The notes beneath the pieces are model-generated. The model was not told the DNA's origin. It did no database searches and worked only from the letters and a program-made list of their open reading frames with translations. A DNA stretch of 64,000 nt from an uncultured Pseudomonadota bacterium. Its GTDB lineage: Bacteria; Pseudomonadota; Gammaproteobacteria; Methylococcales; Methylomonadaceae. Position 1 is the first letter of the stretch. Every line of letters starts with the position of its first letter. Where the stretch lies: assembly GCA_903918375.1 (NCBI GenBank), contig CAIXED010000008.1:186001-250000 (forward strand). Direction: 5' to 3'. The position numbers and the translations under genes are program-made. Positions 15,552 to 23,920 of the stretch are shown here, piece after piece.

Positions 15552-15580
15552 TTATCGCGATATAGTGCTGTTTTTATAAT
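15552..15580 (+). promoter_or_regulatory. Possible sigma-70 promoter of the mlaC-like gene
   Basis: A perfect -10 hexamer TATAAT (15575-15580) lies 17 bp after a weak -35 (TTATCG, 15552-15557) and about 15 bp before the mlaC start. The surrounding AT-richness makes chance matches likely, so this is tentative. Confidence 0.3.
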
Positions 15581-15595
15581 GATGAAAATATAAAG

Positions 15596-16201
15596 ATGTT
15601 TAGTAAATTATTAATGACTTGCGTTTTAGCATTATTTAGTCTCAATGCTTTATCGGATGACCCTAGACAAGCGCAACAAATTGTCGAAGATACCGCTATC
15701 CAAATTAAAATGAGAATGCGTGATGAGGTCTTTGCTAAGGATTTCAAAAAAGTAACGGTTTATGTCGATGGTTTAATCGAAACTCATACCGATTTTGAGT
15801 TAATAGCCAATTTGGTGTTGGGAAAACAATGGAAGGAGGCGACAGATAATCAAAAACAACAGTTTAAAACTGAGTTCAGAAAATTATTAGTTAGAACCTA
15901 TTCAAGAGCTTTTATGGAGATTAATAACTGGACCATTAACTATCTACCAATCACAGCGATGAGCGATGAAAAAAAGATAGTGATAAAAACTCAAGTCATA
16001 CAATCAGGCCAAAAACCGATCAGTATTGATTACAAGATGTATAGCGAAGGCCAACAATGGAAGATTTATGACCTGATAATTGAAGGCGTTAGCTTAGTCA
16101 CCAACTACAGAACTATTTTCAAAAACGACAATGAAAAATCGCAATCCTTAGATAGCATTATTGACGATTTGAAGGTTAAAAATACTAATGCCTTCAAATA
16201 A
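15596..16201 (+). CDS. mlaC: MlaC/Ttg2D-like periplasmic phospholipid-binding protein
   Basis: A 201-residue protein with a signal peptide (about residues 1-20, ending NALS) and the MlaC fold. Conserved pieces are visible: 'LVLGKQWKEATDNQKQQF', then 'FRKLLVRTYSRAF', and 'SIDYKMYSEGQQWKIYDLIIEGVSLVTNYR', the last split here only to mark positions about 150-180. MlaC shuttles phospholipids between the outer-membrane MlaA complex and the inner-membrane MlaFEDB ABC transporter. None of mlaFEDB is beside it, so it is an orphan copy. It converges tail-to-tail with a small coiled-coil gene, 1 bp apart. Confidence 0.85.
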   Translation: MFSKLLMTCVLALFSLNALSDDPRQAQQIVEDTAIQIKMRMRDEVFAKDFKKVTVYVDGLIETHTDFELIANLVLGKQWKEATDNQKQQFKTEFRKLLVRTYSRAFMEINNWTINYLPITAMSDEKKIVIKTQVIQSGQKPISIDYKMYSEGQQWKIYDLIIEGVSLVTNYRTIFKNDNEKSQSLDSIIDDLKVKNTNAFK

Positions 16202-16202
16202 G

Positions 16203-16469
16203 CTAAGCAGATAATATTTTTGAAATACGCTGATAGGTTTTTTGTAATTCTTTAGCAATGTGTTTAGTTTTATCGACAAATTCTTCAGAATTTTGTTTCG
16301 AGTCATCGGCTATTTCATTGAACTTATTTTTTACTTCCTGCCATTGTTTTTCCGCTGCTTCAAATTCATCACGTACTTCCATAGAAGCAAGATGCAGTTT
16401 TAAATTCAGTTCCTCACGGGCATCATCTAAGGTATTTAATAAAGTTTCTAATTCTGAATTTAATGACAT
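16203..16469 (-). CDS. Small coiled-coil protein, 88 aa
   Basis: The start at 16469 is preferred over an upstream ATG at 16529 because GGCGAGG lies just upstream of it and the extension is not consistent with the rest of the protein. The whole product is charged and helical with heptad character ('LETLLNTLDDAREELNLKL', 'AAEKQWQEVKNKFNEIA'). There is no signal peptide or membrane helix. I cannot assign a family. It may be a structural or stress-related helical protein. Confidence 0.62.
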   Translation of the reverse strand: MSLNSELETLLNTLDDAREELNLKLHLASMEVRDEFEAAEKQWQEVKNKFNEIADDSKQNSEEFVDKTKHIAKELQKTYQRISKILSA

Positions 16470-16631
16470 ATACACCTCGCCGTTAATTAAAAAACAATGG
16501 GTTAAAACCATTGCTGCAATTCGGATCACTGTATCAGTATGTTTTTTAATTGGCTAAATATTAAGAACACATTTGTGTTTAAAACCGATCGATATTAGGA
16601 GTCAGTTGGTTGGCTTCTGACAGCGATAGGC

Positions 16632-17309
16632 TTACCAATAATCTGGTTTGATAGCTGGTTTCTTTTTGGTTGGGACTCTGTCGGGCATTTGAAATTTAGC
16701 TAACTCGTCATCAAGGATGTATTGCCGCGTCCAATCTGCCAAGTTAGATAAACTGGCATTCGCGGGTCTGCTTTTTTGACCTTGAGATTGTTTACGAGGC
16801 AGGATTAATCCAAGTTGATGTTCTGGAAAGTCGTGGTTTAGAAATTTCAAGGAGGTTTCAAGGTCTGAGTCGCTGGACACTAGAACGGATTGCTCACAGC
16901 TATTAATCATAGCGTCACGGTAAAGGTGTAACGCAATGTTGACATCGGTCTGTTTTTCTTCCAGTTTCCAGACCTCGACGCGGTCTTGCTTATCAACTGG
17001 CGTTTTGTATCGGGGTGGGGTGCTTTTCTCCATCAGATAGTAACCTTCGATTATCTCAAGTGTGTCTGGATGGCGATTAATCAGAGCTCTATGGTAAGTA
17101 TTTTGTGATTGACCAGCCCTTTCGCCCTTGGTTGCTAATCGAGTAATCACCGGTGCGGTAAAAAACTTAACCGTCACGATTTCAATATCGGGATTTTGGA
17201 CTCGACAGATATGCTTAACTAAGCCGACTAGATCTAACCATTTGTATGGTGTATTTCGTAGCACGCCAAAATAGAAGTTAAAGCCGTCGATATAGACGAT
17301 GGTTCGCAT
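16632..17309 (-). CDS. NYN-domain (PIN-like) ribonuclease
   Basis: A 225-residue protein with the NYN fold. The first strand ends with the catalytic aspartate in 'MRTIVYIDGFNFYFG' (D8), a second acidic cluster is 'EKQTDVNIALHLYRDA', and the third is 'SVLVSSDSDLE'. Together these are the metal-binding residues of NYN/PIN nucleases, which cut RNA. The C-terminus is basic (PTKKKPAIKPDYW), suiting nucleic-acid binding. An RBS (GGATAAGGA) precedes the ATG at 17309. A terminator-like hairpin stands just upstream of that RBS. No partner gene for a toxin-antitoxin pair is visible nearby. Confidence 0.85.
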   Translation of the reverse strand: MRTIVYIDGFNFYFGVLRNTPYKWLDLVGLVKHICRVQNPDIEIVTVKFFTAPVITRLATKGERAGQSQNTYHRALINRHPDTLEIIEGYYLMEKSTPPRYKTPVDKQDRVEVWKLEEKQTDVNIALHLYRDAMINSCEQSVLVSSDSDLETSLKFLNHDFPEHQLGLILPRKQSQGQKSRPANASLSNLADWTRQYILDDELAKFQMPDRVPTKKKPAIKPDYW

Positions 17310-17709
17310 TTTCCTTATCCTAGAAATGAAAAAACCGCCCGAAGGCGGTCTTTCCGTCTTACAGTGAAGTCAACTTAATGACAGCCCCATAAGATGAGTT
17401 GTGCGGCGATTCTATTGTCATATATTGCCAATTGCAATGATTTATTACGAGTTAGTTTGAATTTGTTATATCGACTGATAATAACAAGTGGTTTTCTGAG
17501 CGCTATGCAGTTTTTGCAAATTCCAATAGTGTATCTTGGGTGTAAGGTCGTTGGCGCTTTTGCGGGAATGATGACGTTAATAGCTAAGTAACATCACCTA
17601 TTCCATTTTCATAATCGCTCAAAAACCACAATACAATCAGCACCTCCCGCCAGTCCGCGATAAAATCCCCCTCTAATCGGCATTACGCCGTCTTTATCTC
17701 AAAATTACC
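17310..17709. other. 400-bp intergenic region without a convincing gene
   Basis: The region separates the divergent NYN nuclease and yheS-like genes. Apart from the hairpin at 17329-17349 I see no tRNA, no conserved structure and no frame with an RBS. A 65-codon plus-strand frame (17394-17591) lacks an RBS and has no recognisable composition. Confidence 0.6.
17329..17349 (-). terminator. Terminator-like hairpin just upstream of the NYN gene
   Basis: On the minus strand ACCGCC-TTCG-GGCGGT is followed by six T residues. It ends only about 20 nt before the NYN start codon, on the same strand. It could end an unrecognised minus-strand transcript or act as an attenuator of the NYN gene. On the plus strand it is followed only by CTTTCC. 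Confidence 0.7.
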
Positions 17710-19596
17710 ATGCTCAATTTTAAAAATATCGCCATTCGTCGTGGCAGTCGTTTGTTGTTTAGTGAAGCCAGTTTTACCATTCATAAAGGCCAAAAAATCG
17801 GTTTGACCGGTGCTAATGGCGCGGGGAAATCCAGTTTGTTTGCTTTGTTGCGCGATGAGTTACACGCCGATGAAGGCGAGTTTTCGATGCCGCCGAATTT
17901 GGAAGTGGCGCATGTGGCGCAGGAAACACCGGCTTTAAGCTGTTCGGCGATTGATTATGTTTTAGATGGCGACCGCGAGTTGCGGCAGTTGCAGCAACAA
18001 TTGCAAGCGGCAGAGCAAGCGCATGATGGACTCAAGCTGGCCGATTTACATACACAGCTGGAGCATATCGGTGGTTACACCGCTCAGGCTCGCGCTTCAC
18101 GGTTGTTGAATGGTTTGGGTTTTAGCACTCAACAAGAATCACAAGCGGTTAGCTCGTTTTCCGGTGGTTGGCGGATGCGTTTGAATTTGGCGCAGGCTTT
18201 GATGTGTCGTTCTGATGTTTTATTGCTCGACGAACCGACCAACCATTTGGATTTGGACGCGGTGATTTGGTTACAAGAATGGCTGATTAAATATCTTGGG
18301 ACGTTGATGTTGATTTCGCATGACCGCGATTTTCTCGACACCATCACCGACCACATCGTTCACATCGAACAAGCTAAAGCCGAAATCTACACCGGCAACT
18401 ATTCCGATTTTGAACGGATGCGTGCCGAAAAACTGGCGCAACAACAAACCGCTTACGAAAAACAACAGCGGGAAATGGCGCATATTCAAAGCTTTATCGA
18501 CCGTTTCAAAGCTCAAGCCACTAAAGCCAAACAAGCGCAAAGTCGGATTAAATCGTTGGAGCGGATGGAGTTGATTGCTCAAGCCCATGTTGATTCGCCG
18601 TTTAGTTTTAGTTTTCCGCCGCCGAAAAAAATGCCGAATCCCTTATTAAAACTCGATGAAGCAGACATTGGCTACGGCGACAAAATCATCATTAATAAAG
18701 CTTCATTGTCGATTAGTCCCGGTGATCGAATTGGTTTGCTGGGGCCGAATGGCGCGGGTAAATCGAGTTTAATTAAGGTGCTTTCAGGGCAAATGCCAGC
18801 GTTGAATGGTAAGCTGCAAACCGCACAGGATTTACACATTGGTTATTTTGCACAGCATCAATTAGAGCAATTACGTTTGGATGAAAGTCCGTTGTGGCAT
18901 CTGCAACAGTTGGATAAGCAGGCCACTGAAAAAGATTTGCGGAATTTCTTGGGTGGTTTTGATTTTAGAGGCGATAAAGTCAACGATGCGATTGGGCCGT
19001 TTTCCGGTGGTGAAAAAGCCCGTTTGGTGCTGGCGTTATTGGTCTATCAAAACCCGAATTTGCTGTTGCTGGACGAGCCAACCAACCATTTGGATTTGGA
19101 AATGCGTCATGCTTTAAGTGTCGCGTTGCAGGAATATCAAGGCGCGTTGGTGGTGGTATCGCATGATAGACATTTGCTGCGTTCGGTGACTGACCAATTG
19201 TTATTGGTGGCGGGTGGTGCAATTCAGCCGTTTGATGGTGATTTGGATGATTACAAAGTCTGGCTGGCCGAGCAAAAACGCGCTGCTGATGAGCCGCTGG
19301 CAAGCGATAATCAAGGCGGTGTATCGCGTAAAGATCAGCGCAAACTCGATGCTGACCGTCGTCAGCGTTTAAAGCCATTGCTGGATGCGGTTAAAAAAGC
19401 CGAAGCTGCAGTGGAAAAATACCATCAGCAACAACGCGAATTAGAAGAAAAACTCGCCGATCCTGAAATTTATAGCGAGGACAACAAACCGCAGTTAAAA
19501 CAATTGCTCAGCCAGAAAAGCCAAGTCGATGCGGCGTTAGAGCAAGCCGAGCTGGATTGGATGACGGCTGAAGAAAACTTACAACAACAGGAATAA
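17710..19596 (+). CDS. yheS: ABC-F family ATPase, YheS type
   Basis: A 628-residue soluble protein with two ABC ATPase domains. Domain 1 has Walker A 'GLTGANGAGKSS', signature 'SSFSGGWRMRLNLAQAL' and Walker B 'VLLLDEPTNHLD'. Domain 2 has 'GLLGPNGAGKSS', 'GPFSGGEKARLVLALL' and 'LLLLDEPTNHLD'. A charged linker between them (about residues 235-290) fits the P-site tRNA-interaction motif region of ABC-F proteins, and a coiled C-terminal extension follows. ABC-F proteins act on the ribosome rather than in transport. The length agrees with E. coli YheS (about 637). No RBS is obvious before the ATG. The next gene starts 3 bp downstream. Confidence 0.92.
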   Translation: MLNFKNIAIRRGSRLLFSEASFTIHKGQKIGLTGANGAGKSSLFALLRDELHADEGEFSMPPNLEVAHVAQETPALSCSAIDYVLDGDRELRQLQQQLQAAEQAHDGLKLADLHTQLEHIGGYTAQARASRLLNGLGFSTQQESQAVSSFSGGWRMRLNLAQALMCRSDVLLLDEPTNHLDLDAVIWLQEWLIKYLGTLMLISHDRDFLDTITDHIVHIEQAKAEIYTGNYSDFERMRAEKLAQQQTAYEKQQREMAHIQSFIDRFKAQATKAKQAQSRIKSLERMELIAQAHVDSPFSFSFPPPKKMPNPLLKLDEADIGYGDKIIINKASLSISPGDRIGLLGPNGAGKSSLIKVLSGQMPALNGKLQTAQDLHIGYFAQHQLEQLRLDESPLWHLQQLDKQATEKDLRNFLGGFDFRGDKVNDAIGPFSGGEKARLVLALLVYQNPNLLLLDEPTNHLDLEMRHALSVALQEYQGALVVVSHDRHLLRSVTDQLLLVAGGAIQPFDGDLDDYKVWLAEQKRAADEPLASDNQGGVSRKDQRKLDADRRQRLKPLLDAVKKAEAAVEKYHQQQRELEEKLADPEIYSEDNKPQLKQLLSQKSQVDAALEQAELDWMTAEENLQQQE

Positions 19597-19599
19597 ATC

Positions 19600-20127
19600 A
19601 TGTACCCATTGCTACAACTATTTTTAGAAATCACCGCATTTCGCAAAGGGCCGCAGGATGTACCTAGTGTTGGATGGTTATTGCCTTTTGTATTGCTGAT
19701 ATATGTGGCAATTAATGTCGCGATTGTGCTGTTAAATGGTGATTTTCTGACCGCCTTAATGCAGGTGGCTTTGGATTTTGGATTAATGATTGCTTTTATT
19801 TGGCCGTTGTTGTTTGTTTCTGACAAACTAGCGCGATTTCGTCAAACATTAACTGCTTTATTGGGTGTTGATGCAGTGATTAATTTTTTTGCATTGCCAG
19901 CAGTGCTTAGTTTGAATAACGAAGCCACAGATTTAGGTTTTTTTGCCATGCTATTAATGATGCTGTGGCATTGGGCTGTTACTGGGCATATTTTGCGTTA
20001 TGCCTTGGATAGACCATTATTTTTTAGCTTAGGCTTGGCGTTTTTATATTTGCTGATTTCATCGCAAGTAATGGAGGCTTTATTTCCAGTGCCGGTGGTG
20101 GCTATTGCACCGAGCGCAGATTTGTAA
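19600..20127 (+). CDS. Uncharacterised inner-membrane protein, 175 aa
   Basis: A hydrophobic protein with about five membrane helices ('SVGWLLPFVLLIYVAINVAI', 'DFGLMIAFIWPLLFVSD', 'SLGLAFLYLLISSQVM'). It starts 3 bp after the yheS-like gene and is probably co-transcribed with it. I do not recognise a family; the fold outline recalls YIP1-type small membrane proteins, but no diagnostic motif supports that. No catalytic residues stand out. Confidence 0.75.
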   Translation: MYPLLQLFLEITAFRKGPQDVPSVGWLLPFVLLIYVAINVAIVLLNGDFLTALMQVALDFGLMIAFIWPLLFVSDKLARFRQTLTALLGVDAVINFFALPAVLSLNNEATDLGFFAMLLMMLWHWAVTGHILRYALDRPLFFSLGLAFLYLLISSQVMEALFPVPVVAIAPSADL

Positions 20128-20164
20128 GACATGTTTTTATAACAATAATAAAAAGGTAAACATA

Positions 20165-20578
20165 ATGTTAGGACAGGTAGACAGTTACGATGAAACAACA
20201 CAATCCGGTGTGGTTAAGTACCAAGAGGAGTGTTATGAATTTCATCTTCAACAATGGACTTCTGAATCGACACCGAAAATTGGTGATGACGTCGATTTTG
20301 ATCAAGAAGATGGCAAAATTACCGATGTGAGTTTAGCGGGAGCTTATTTAACCGATACTCAGCCTGTAAAAAGTCAGCTAGTAGCCGGTATTTTAGGTTT
20401 GCTGTTTGGGGCGATAGGTTTACATCGGATTTATTTAGGATTTTGGGGGCTAGGAATTGCACAAGCCGTGATTACTTTTGTTACAGGTGGTTTTGGTGTT
20501 GTGTGGGGATTCGCAGAAGGTGTTTTGATTATTACCGGTCATATTTATAAAGATGCAAAAGGGCGACCTTTAAAATAA
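20165..20578 (+). CDS. TM2-domain protein with N-terminal OB-like region, 137 aa
   Basis: The start at 20165 has AAAAGGT at RBS distance; a longer reading begins inside the previous gene. Residues 1-60 are polar and beta-rich ('MLGQVDSYDETTQSGVVKY'), with a pattern resembling a cold-shock-like OB fold. Residues 69-137 are a TM2 domain: two helices with the diagnostic 'GLLFGAIGLHRIYLGFWG' turn and 'GGFGVVWGFAEG'. TM2 proteins are membrane proteins of poorly defined role. The same two-part architecture is found in other proteobacterial proteins. It lies 37 bp after the preceding membrane-protein gene. Confidence 0.85.
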   Translation: MLGQVDSYDETTQSGVVKYQEECYEFHLQQWTSESTPKIGDDVDFDQEDGKITDVSLAGAYLTDTQPVKSQLVAGILGLLFGAIGLHRIYLGFWGLGIAQAVITFVTGGFGVVWGFAEGVLIITGHIYKDAKGRPLK

Positions 20579-20624
20579 TGGTCTATTTTTTGTCATTTAT
20601 TTAAATTTGTTTGGGGGCAATTTA

Positions 20625-21617
20625 ATGATTGATACGCTTTATATTGAGAAAGCTGTTGAACAGCATCCTCGGGTTATGGCAATACGTCAGCGTTTTCCTG
20701 ATGCACGTGTGATTTTTTGTGAACGCTATGGCGAAGTTTTTAATCCTAAATCACAAAACTTTCGCTTACAAAAACATAAGCCTGCTTTAATTTTAGCTGA
20801 AAAATACCAAAAGTTTGTATTACCTACGCCTAGTGGCTATGGCATAGGTGGCAAACATAATTATTATTTTTCGCACATGCTCAACTGTCTATACGATTGC
20901 CGTTATTGTTTCTTGCAAGGTATGTATCAGTCAGCAAACTATGTATTGTTTGTGAATTATGAAGATTTTCATCGTCAGATTCGCGACATTTGCTACCAAA
21001 CACCTGATCAACCGGTATATTTTTTCTCGGGTTATGATTGTGATAGTTTGGCGATGGAGCCTATTACAGGCTTTGTTCAAGCATTTTTACCTTTGTTTAA
21101 TGAGTTGCCTAATGCTTGGTTGGAACTGCGCACTAAAAGCACTCAGATTAGAAATTTGTTAAATCGTAAGCCAATAAAACAATGCGTGGTGGCGTTTAGT
21201 TTGTCGCCTGATAGCGTAGCAAATAAAGTCGAAGCTAAAGCGCCAAGTTTGGCAAAACGCATAGAAGCAGCAGCAAAATTACAGAAAAAAGGTTGGTCGA
21301 TTGGTTTGCGGTTTGACCCTTTGATTTATCAAGATGATTATTGGCAACATTACCATGACATGTTTGAACAGGTGTTTCAGCAAATTGATGCGAATCAAGT
21401 GCATTCTGTGAGTTTGGGGGTATTTCGTTTGCCAGAGCAATATTTCAAAAAAATCCAAAAACTCTATCCCGATGAAAAATTATTGGCCAGCCCATTTCAA
21501 ACCAATGCTGGTATGGTGTCTTATCGAGCAGAGTTGGAATATAAAATGATGAAAGACTGTACTGATATGCTGTTGCAATATATACCCGTTGCTAAGCTAT
21601 TCCCATGCAATCCTTGA
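20625..21617 (+). CDS. Spore photoproduct lyase-like radical SAM protein
   Basis: A 330-residue protein. The ATG at 20625 is preferred to an in-frame TTG at 20607, because GGGGGC lies between them at RBS distance. A cysteine motif 'CLYDCRYC' (C-x3-C-x2-C) in 'YFSHMLNCLYDCRYCFLQG' binds the 4Fe-4S cluster of radical SAM enzymes, and the flanking 'YYFSHMLNC' is typical of the SPL family. True SPL repairs the spore photoproduct in endospores. This organism shows no sign of sporulation, so its substrate is probably another DNA lesion or unknown. The 3' end overlaps the downstream SDR gene by 13 bp. Confidence 0.85.
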   Translation: MIDTLYIEKAVEQHPRVMAIRQRFPDARVIFCERYGEVFNPKSQNFRLQKHKPALILAEKYQKFVLPTPSGYGIGGKHNYYFSHMLNCLYDCRYCFLQGMYQSANYVLFVNYEDFHRQIRDICYQTPDQPVYFFSGYDCDSLAMEPITGFVQAFLPLFNELPNAWLELRTKSTQIRNLLNRKPIKQCVVAFSLSPDSVANKVEAKAPSLAKRIEAAAKLQKKGWSIGLRFDPLIYQDDYWQHYHDMFEQVFQQIDANQVHSVSLGVFRLPEQYFKKIQKLYPDEKLLASPFQTNAGMVSYRAELEYKMMKDCTDMLLQYIPVAKLFPCNP

Positions 21618-22306
21618 CTCGGACAGTATTAGTTACCGGCGCTAGTTCGGGAATTGGGCGAGCTATCGCAAGGCAATTATTGCAAAGGGGGCATCAAGTT
21701 ATTGGTGTTTCTCGAAATTGTCAGCAATTTCAGTCAGTCCACCCGCAATTTAGCGCTGTTGAATTGGATTTGGCAAAGCCGGCTGGTATTGCTGGCTTTG
21801 CCAAGCAACTGCAACAGGATTATCCCGCTTTGGATGCTGTGGTTTTTGCAGCGGGTTATGGTCAATTTGGTGGTTTAGAGCAGTTTTCGTTTGCCCAGAT
21901 TGAGCAGTTAATGATGGTTAATTTCACTGCTCAAGCCCATTTAAGTCGGGCTTTGTTACCAAAGTTAAAACAAAAAAGTCATAGCAATTTAATTTACATT
22001 GGCTCGGAAGCGGCTTTAAAAGGCAGTCGTAATGGCAGTATTTATTGTGCCAGTAAATTTGCTTTGCGGGGATTTAGTCAGGCTTTGCGTGATGAATGTG
22101 GTAAAACATCGGTGCGGGTATCTTTGGTGAATCCTGGAATGGTCGATACTGCTTTTTTTGATAAGCTATCTTTTGCGCCAAACCAAGCCTTGCAAGCCGA
22201 TGATGTCGCCGATGCGGTGAGTTATATTTTGCAAGCTAAGCATCATTGTATAATTGACGAAATTAATTTGAATCCTGCCAATAAAATTATTGAATTTAAA
22301 AAATAA
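21605..22306 (+). CDS. Short-chain dehydrogenase/reductase
   Basis: A 233-residue classical SDR: nucleotide loop 'VLVTGASSGIGRAIA' (TGxxxGxG), 'FAAGYGQFGG' in the NAAG-like position, and catalytic Ser...Tyr-x3-Lys in 'IYIGSEAALKGSRNGSIYC' followed by ASK. It oxidises or reduces an unidentified alcohol/ketone with NAD(P). The 13-bp overlap with the radical SAM gene means the two are coupled. It is followed 9 bp later by the potassium channel gene. Confidence 0.9.
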   Translation: MQSLTRTVLVTGASSGIGRAIARQLLQRGHQVIGVSRNCQQFQSVHPQFSAVELDLAKPAGIAGFAKQLQQDYPALDAVVFAAGYGQFGGLEQFSFAQIEQLMMVNFTAQAHLSRALLPKLKQKSHSNLIYIGSEAALKGSRNGSIYCASKFALRGFSQALRDECGKTSVRVSLVNPGMVDTAFFDKLSFAPNQALQADDVADAVSYILQAKHHCIIDEINLNPANKIIEFKK

Positions 22307-22315
22307 ATCCTCGTA

Positions 22316-23920
22316 ATGCTAACGAAACTCATCGTTTACGCTGCCTACTATTTAAAGTCTTCCGAAAGCTATAAAAACAGTAAATTGTTTTTTTATAATT
22401 TGTTGGAAAATCCTAGTAGTACCTCTAAACCCTATTTTGATATGTTCATGACGGGTTTAATTGTCTTAAGCATATTTTTCTTATTGTACGATGTCGAACA
22501 TGAAGCAAGTGCCATGGGTGGCTATATTGAACAAGGGATTTTGGCTGTGTTTGCTTGTGAATATTTGCTAAGATTTTGGATTTATTCCGATACCCATATT
22601 ATCATTCTCGAAGAGCACGAGAAATCGCAATACTTGAATATTGAGTTTAGTTTTTATAAAACACTCAGAAAAGTGATTGCTAAAAAAATGGAATACATTT
22701 TTTCACCGTTTGCGATTATTGATTTGTTAGCCATTTTGCCTAGCTATAGACCCTTGCGGATTTTACGGGTATTTTTGGTTTTTAGATTGTTTAAGTTGTT
22801 TCGATATTCTAGTAGTGCCAAACTATTTTCGGATGTTTTAGCTAGTAAGCGCTTTGAGTTATTAACGCTGATGATGTTTACTGGCTTTTTGATTTTTATT
22901 GCTAGTGTTTCTGTTTATGTTTTTGAATATCCAGAGCCAGAAAGCAAAATTAAAAGTTTGTTTGATGCGGTATATTGGGCGATTGTGACATTAGCGACAG
23001 TGGGCTATGGCGATATTATTCCGCATACCGTCGGTGGTCGATTAGTAACGATTTTGTTAATTCTCACTAGTTTGGGAATTTTGTCATTTTTTACCTCGAT
23101 TTTAATTGCCGCGTTTAACGATAAAATGCCGGTTTTGCGTGAGAATCGAGTCTATTCTGAATTAGAACGCTATAAAAGTTTTATTATTATTTGTGGCTAT
23201 GGTCGGGTCGGGCAAGAGGTTGCCAGACAATTAAGTAATGATGGTCAGAAATTTATTATTATCGATAAGAAAGCGCCTAATGTTGAGTTAGCTAAACGCG
23301 ATGGTTATTTATCGATACAAAATGATGCCAGTAAGAATGAGGTATTGCTGAGTGCCGGTATTTGTCGTGGAGCCTCGGCGATTTTATGTGTGACTGGCGA
23401 TGATGTAACTAATGTTTATGTCACTTTAACCAGTCGCAATCTTAATAAAAACATTCGTATTATTTCGAGAACTAATCGGCATGATAATGTTAGTAAACTT
23501 TATCAAGCTGGCGCTGATCATGTGATTAGGCCATTTGAAATTGCTGGTTTATTGGCGGCAGAGTTTTTAGGACAGCCTGTGGCATTTGAGGCGATTTCGG
23601 GGATTTTGCAAAATCAGGCGGATATTGTGATGGAAACAGTTTTAGTTAACGAAGGTTCCTGTTTAGATAATCAAGCCATTTCGCAATTAGATTTAGGCGA
23701 TAAAAAGTTAAGCTTAATTGGTGTCATTAGTGCTAACCCAATTCATTTCAAACATAAAAATAAATACCAAGTTAAACAGCAGCATTTTTACTTTAATCCT
23801 GAGCCAAAATTTATTTTAAGAAATGAAGATATTTTGGTAGTTTTGGGGCGTAAATACGGCATTGATCATTTTCGAGATCAAATTGAAAAGCATCGATTAT
23901 TAGCAAGGAAAGTGCTATGA
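22316..23920 (+). CDS. Voltage-gated-type K+ channel with RCK domain
   Basis: A 534-residue protein. The membrane part has six helices, with an S4-like arginine ladder ('RPLRILRVFLVFRLFKLFR') and a K+ selectivity filter 'TLATVGYGDIIP'. It is followed by a cytosolic RCK-N domain ('FIIICGYGRVGQEVARQL', about residue 290) and an RCK-C domain, so ligand and voltage gating may combine. It conducts K+ across the inner membrane. The next gene, which overlaps it by 4 bp, is a second, free RCK protein that may form heteromeric gating rings with it. Confidence 0.9.
   Translation: MLTKLIVYAAYYLKSSESYKNSKLFFYNLLENPSSTSKPYFDMFMTGLIVLSIFFLLYDVEHEASAMGGYIEQGILAVFACEYLLRFWIYSDTHIIILEEHEKSQYLNIEFSFYKTLRKVIAKKMEYIFSPFAIIDLLAILPSYRPLRILRVFLVFRLFKLFRYSSSAKLFSDVLASKRFELLTLMMFTGFLIFIASVSVYVFEYPEPESKIKSLFDAVYWAIVTLATVGYGDIIPHTVGGRLVTILLILTSLGILSFFTSILIAAFNDKMPVLRENRVYSELERYKSFIIICGYGRVGQEVARQLSNDGQKFIIIDKKAPNVELAKRDGYLSIQNDASKNEVLLSAGICRGASAILCVTGDDVTNVYVTLTSRNLNKNIRIISRTNRHDNVSKLYQAGADHVIRPFEIAGLLAAEFLGQPVAFEAISGILQNQADIVMETVLVNEGSCLDNQAISQLDLGDKKLSLIGVISANPIHFKHKNKYQVKQQHFYFNPEPKFILRNEDILVVLGRKYGIDHFRDQIEKHRLLARKVL

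Noticed and set aside
17354-17416. 20-codon minus-strand frame ending just before the hairpin at 17329-17349
   Set aside because: No RBS upstream, and a RiPP-precursor idea has no maturation enzyme next to it. Not supported.
17394-17591. 65-codon frame between the NYN and yheS-like genes
   Set aside because: No RBS, no recognisable protein features.
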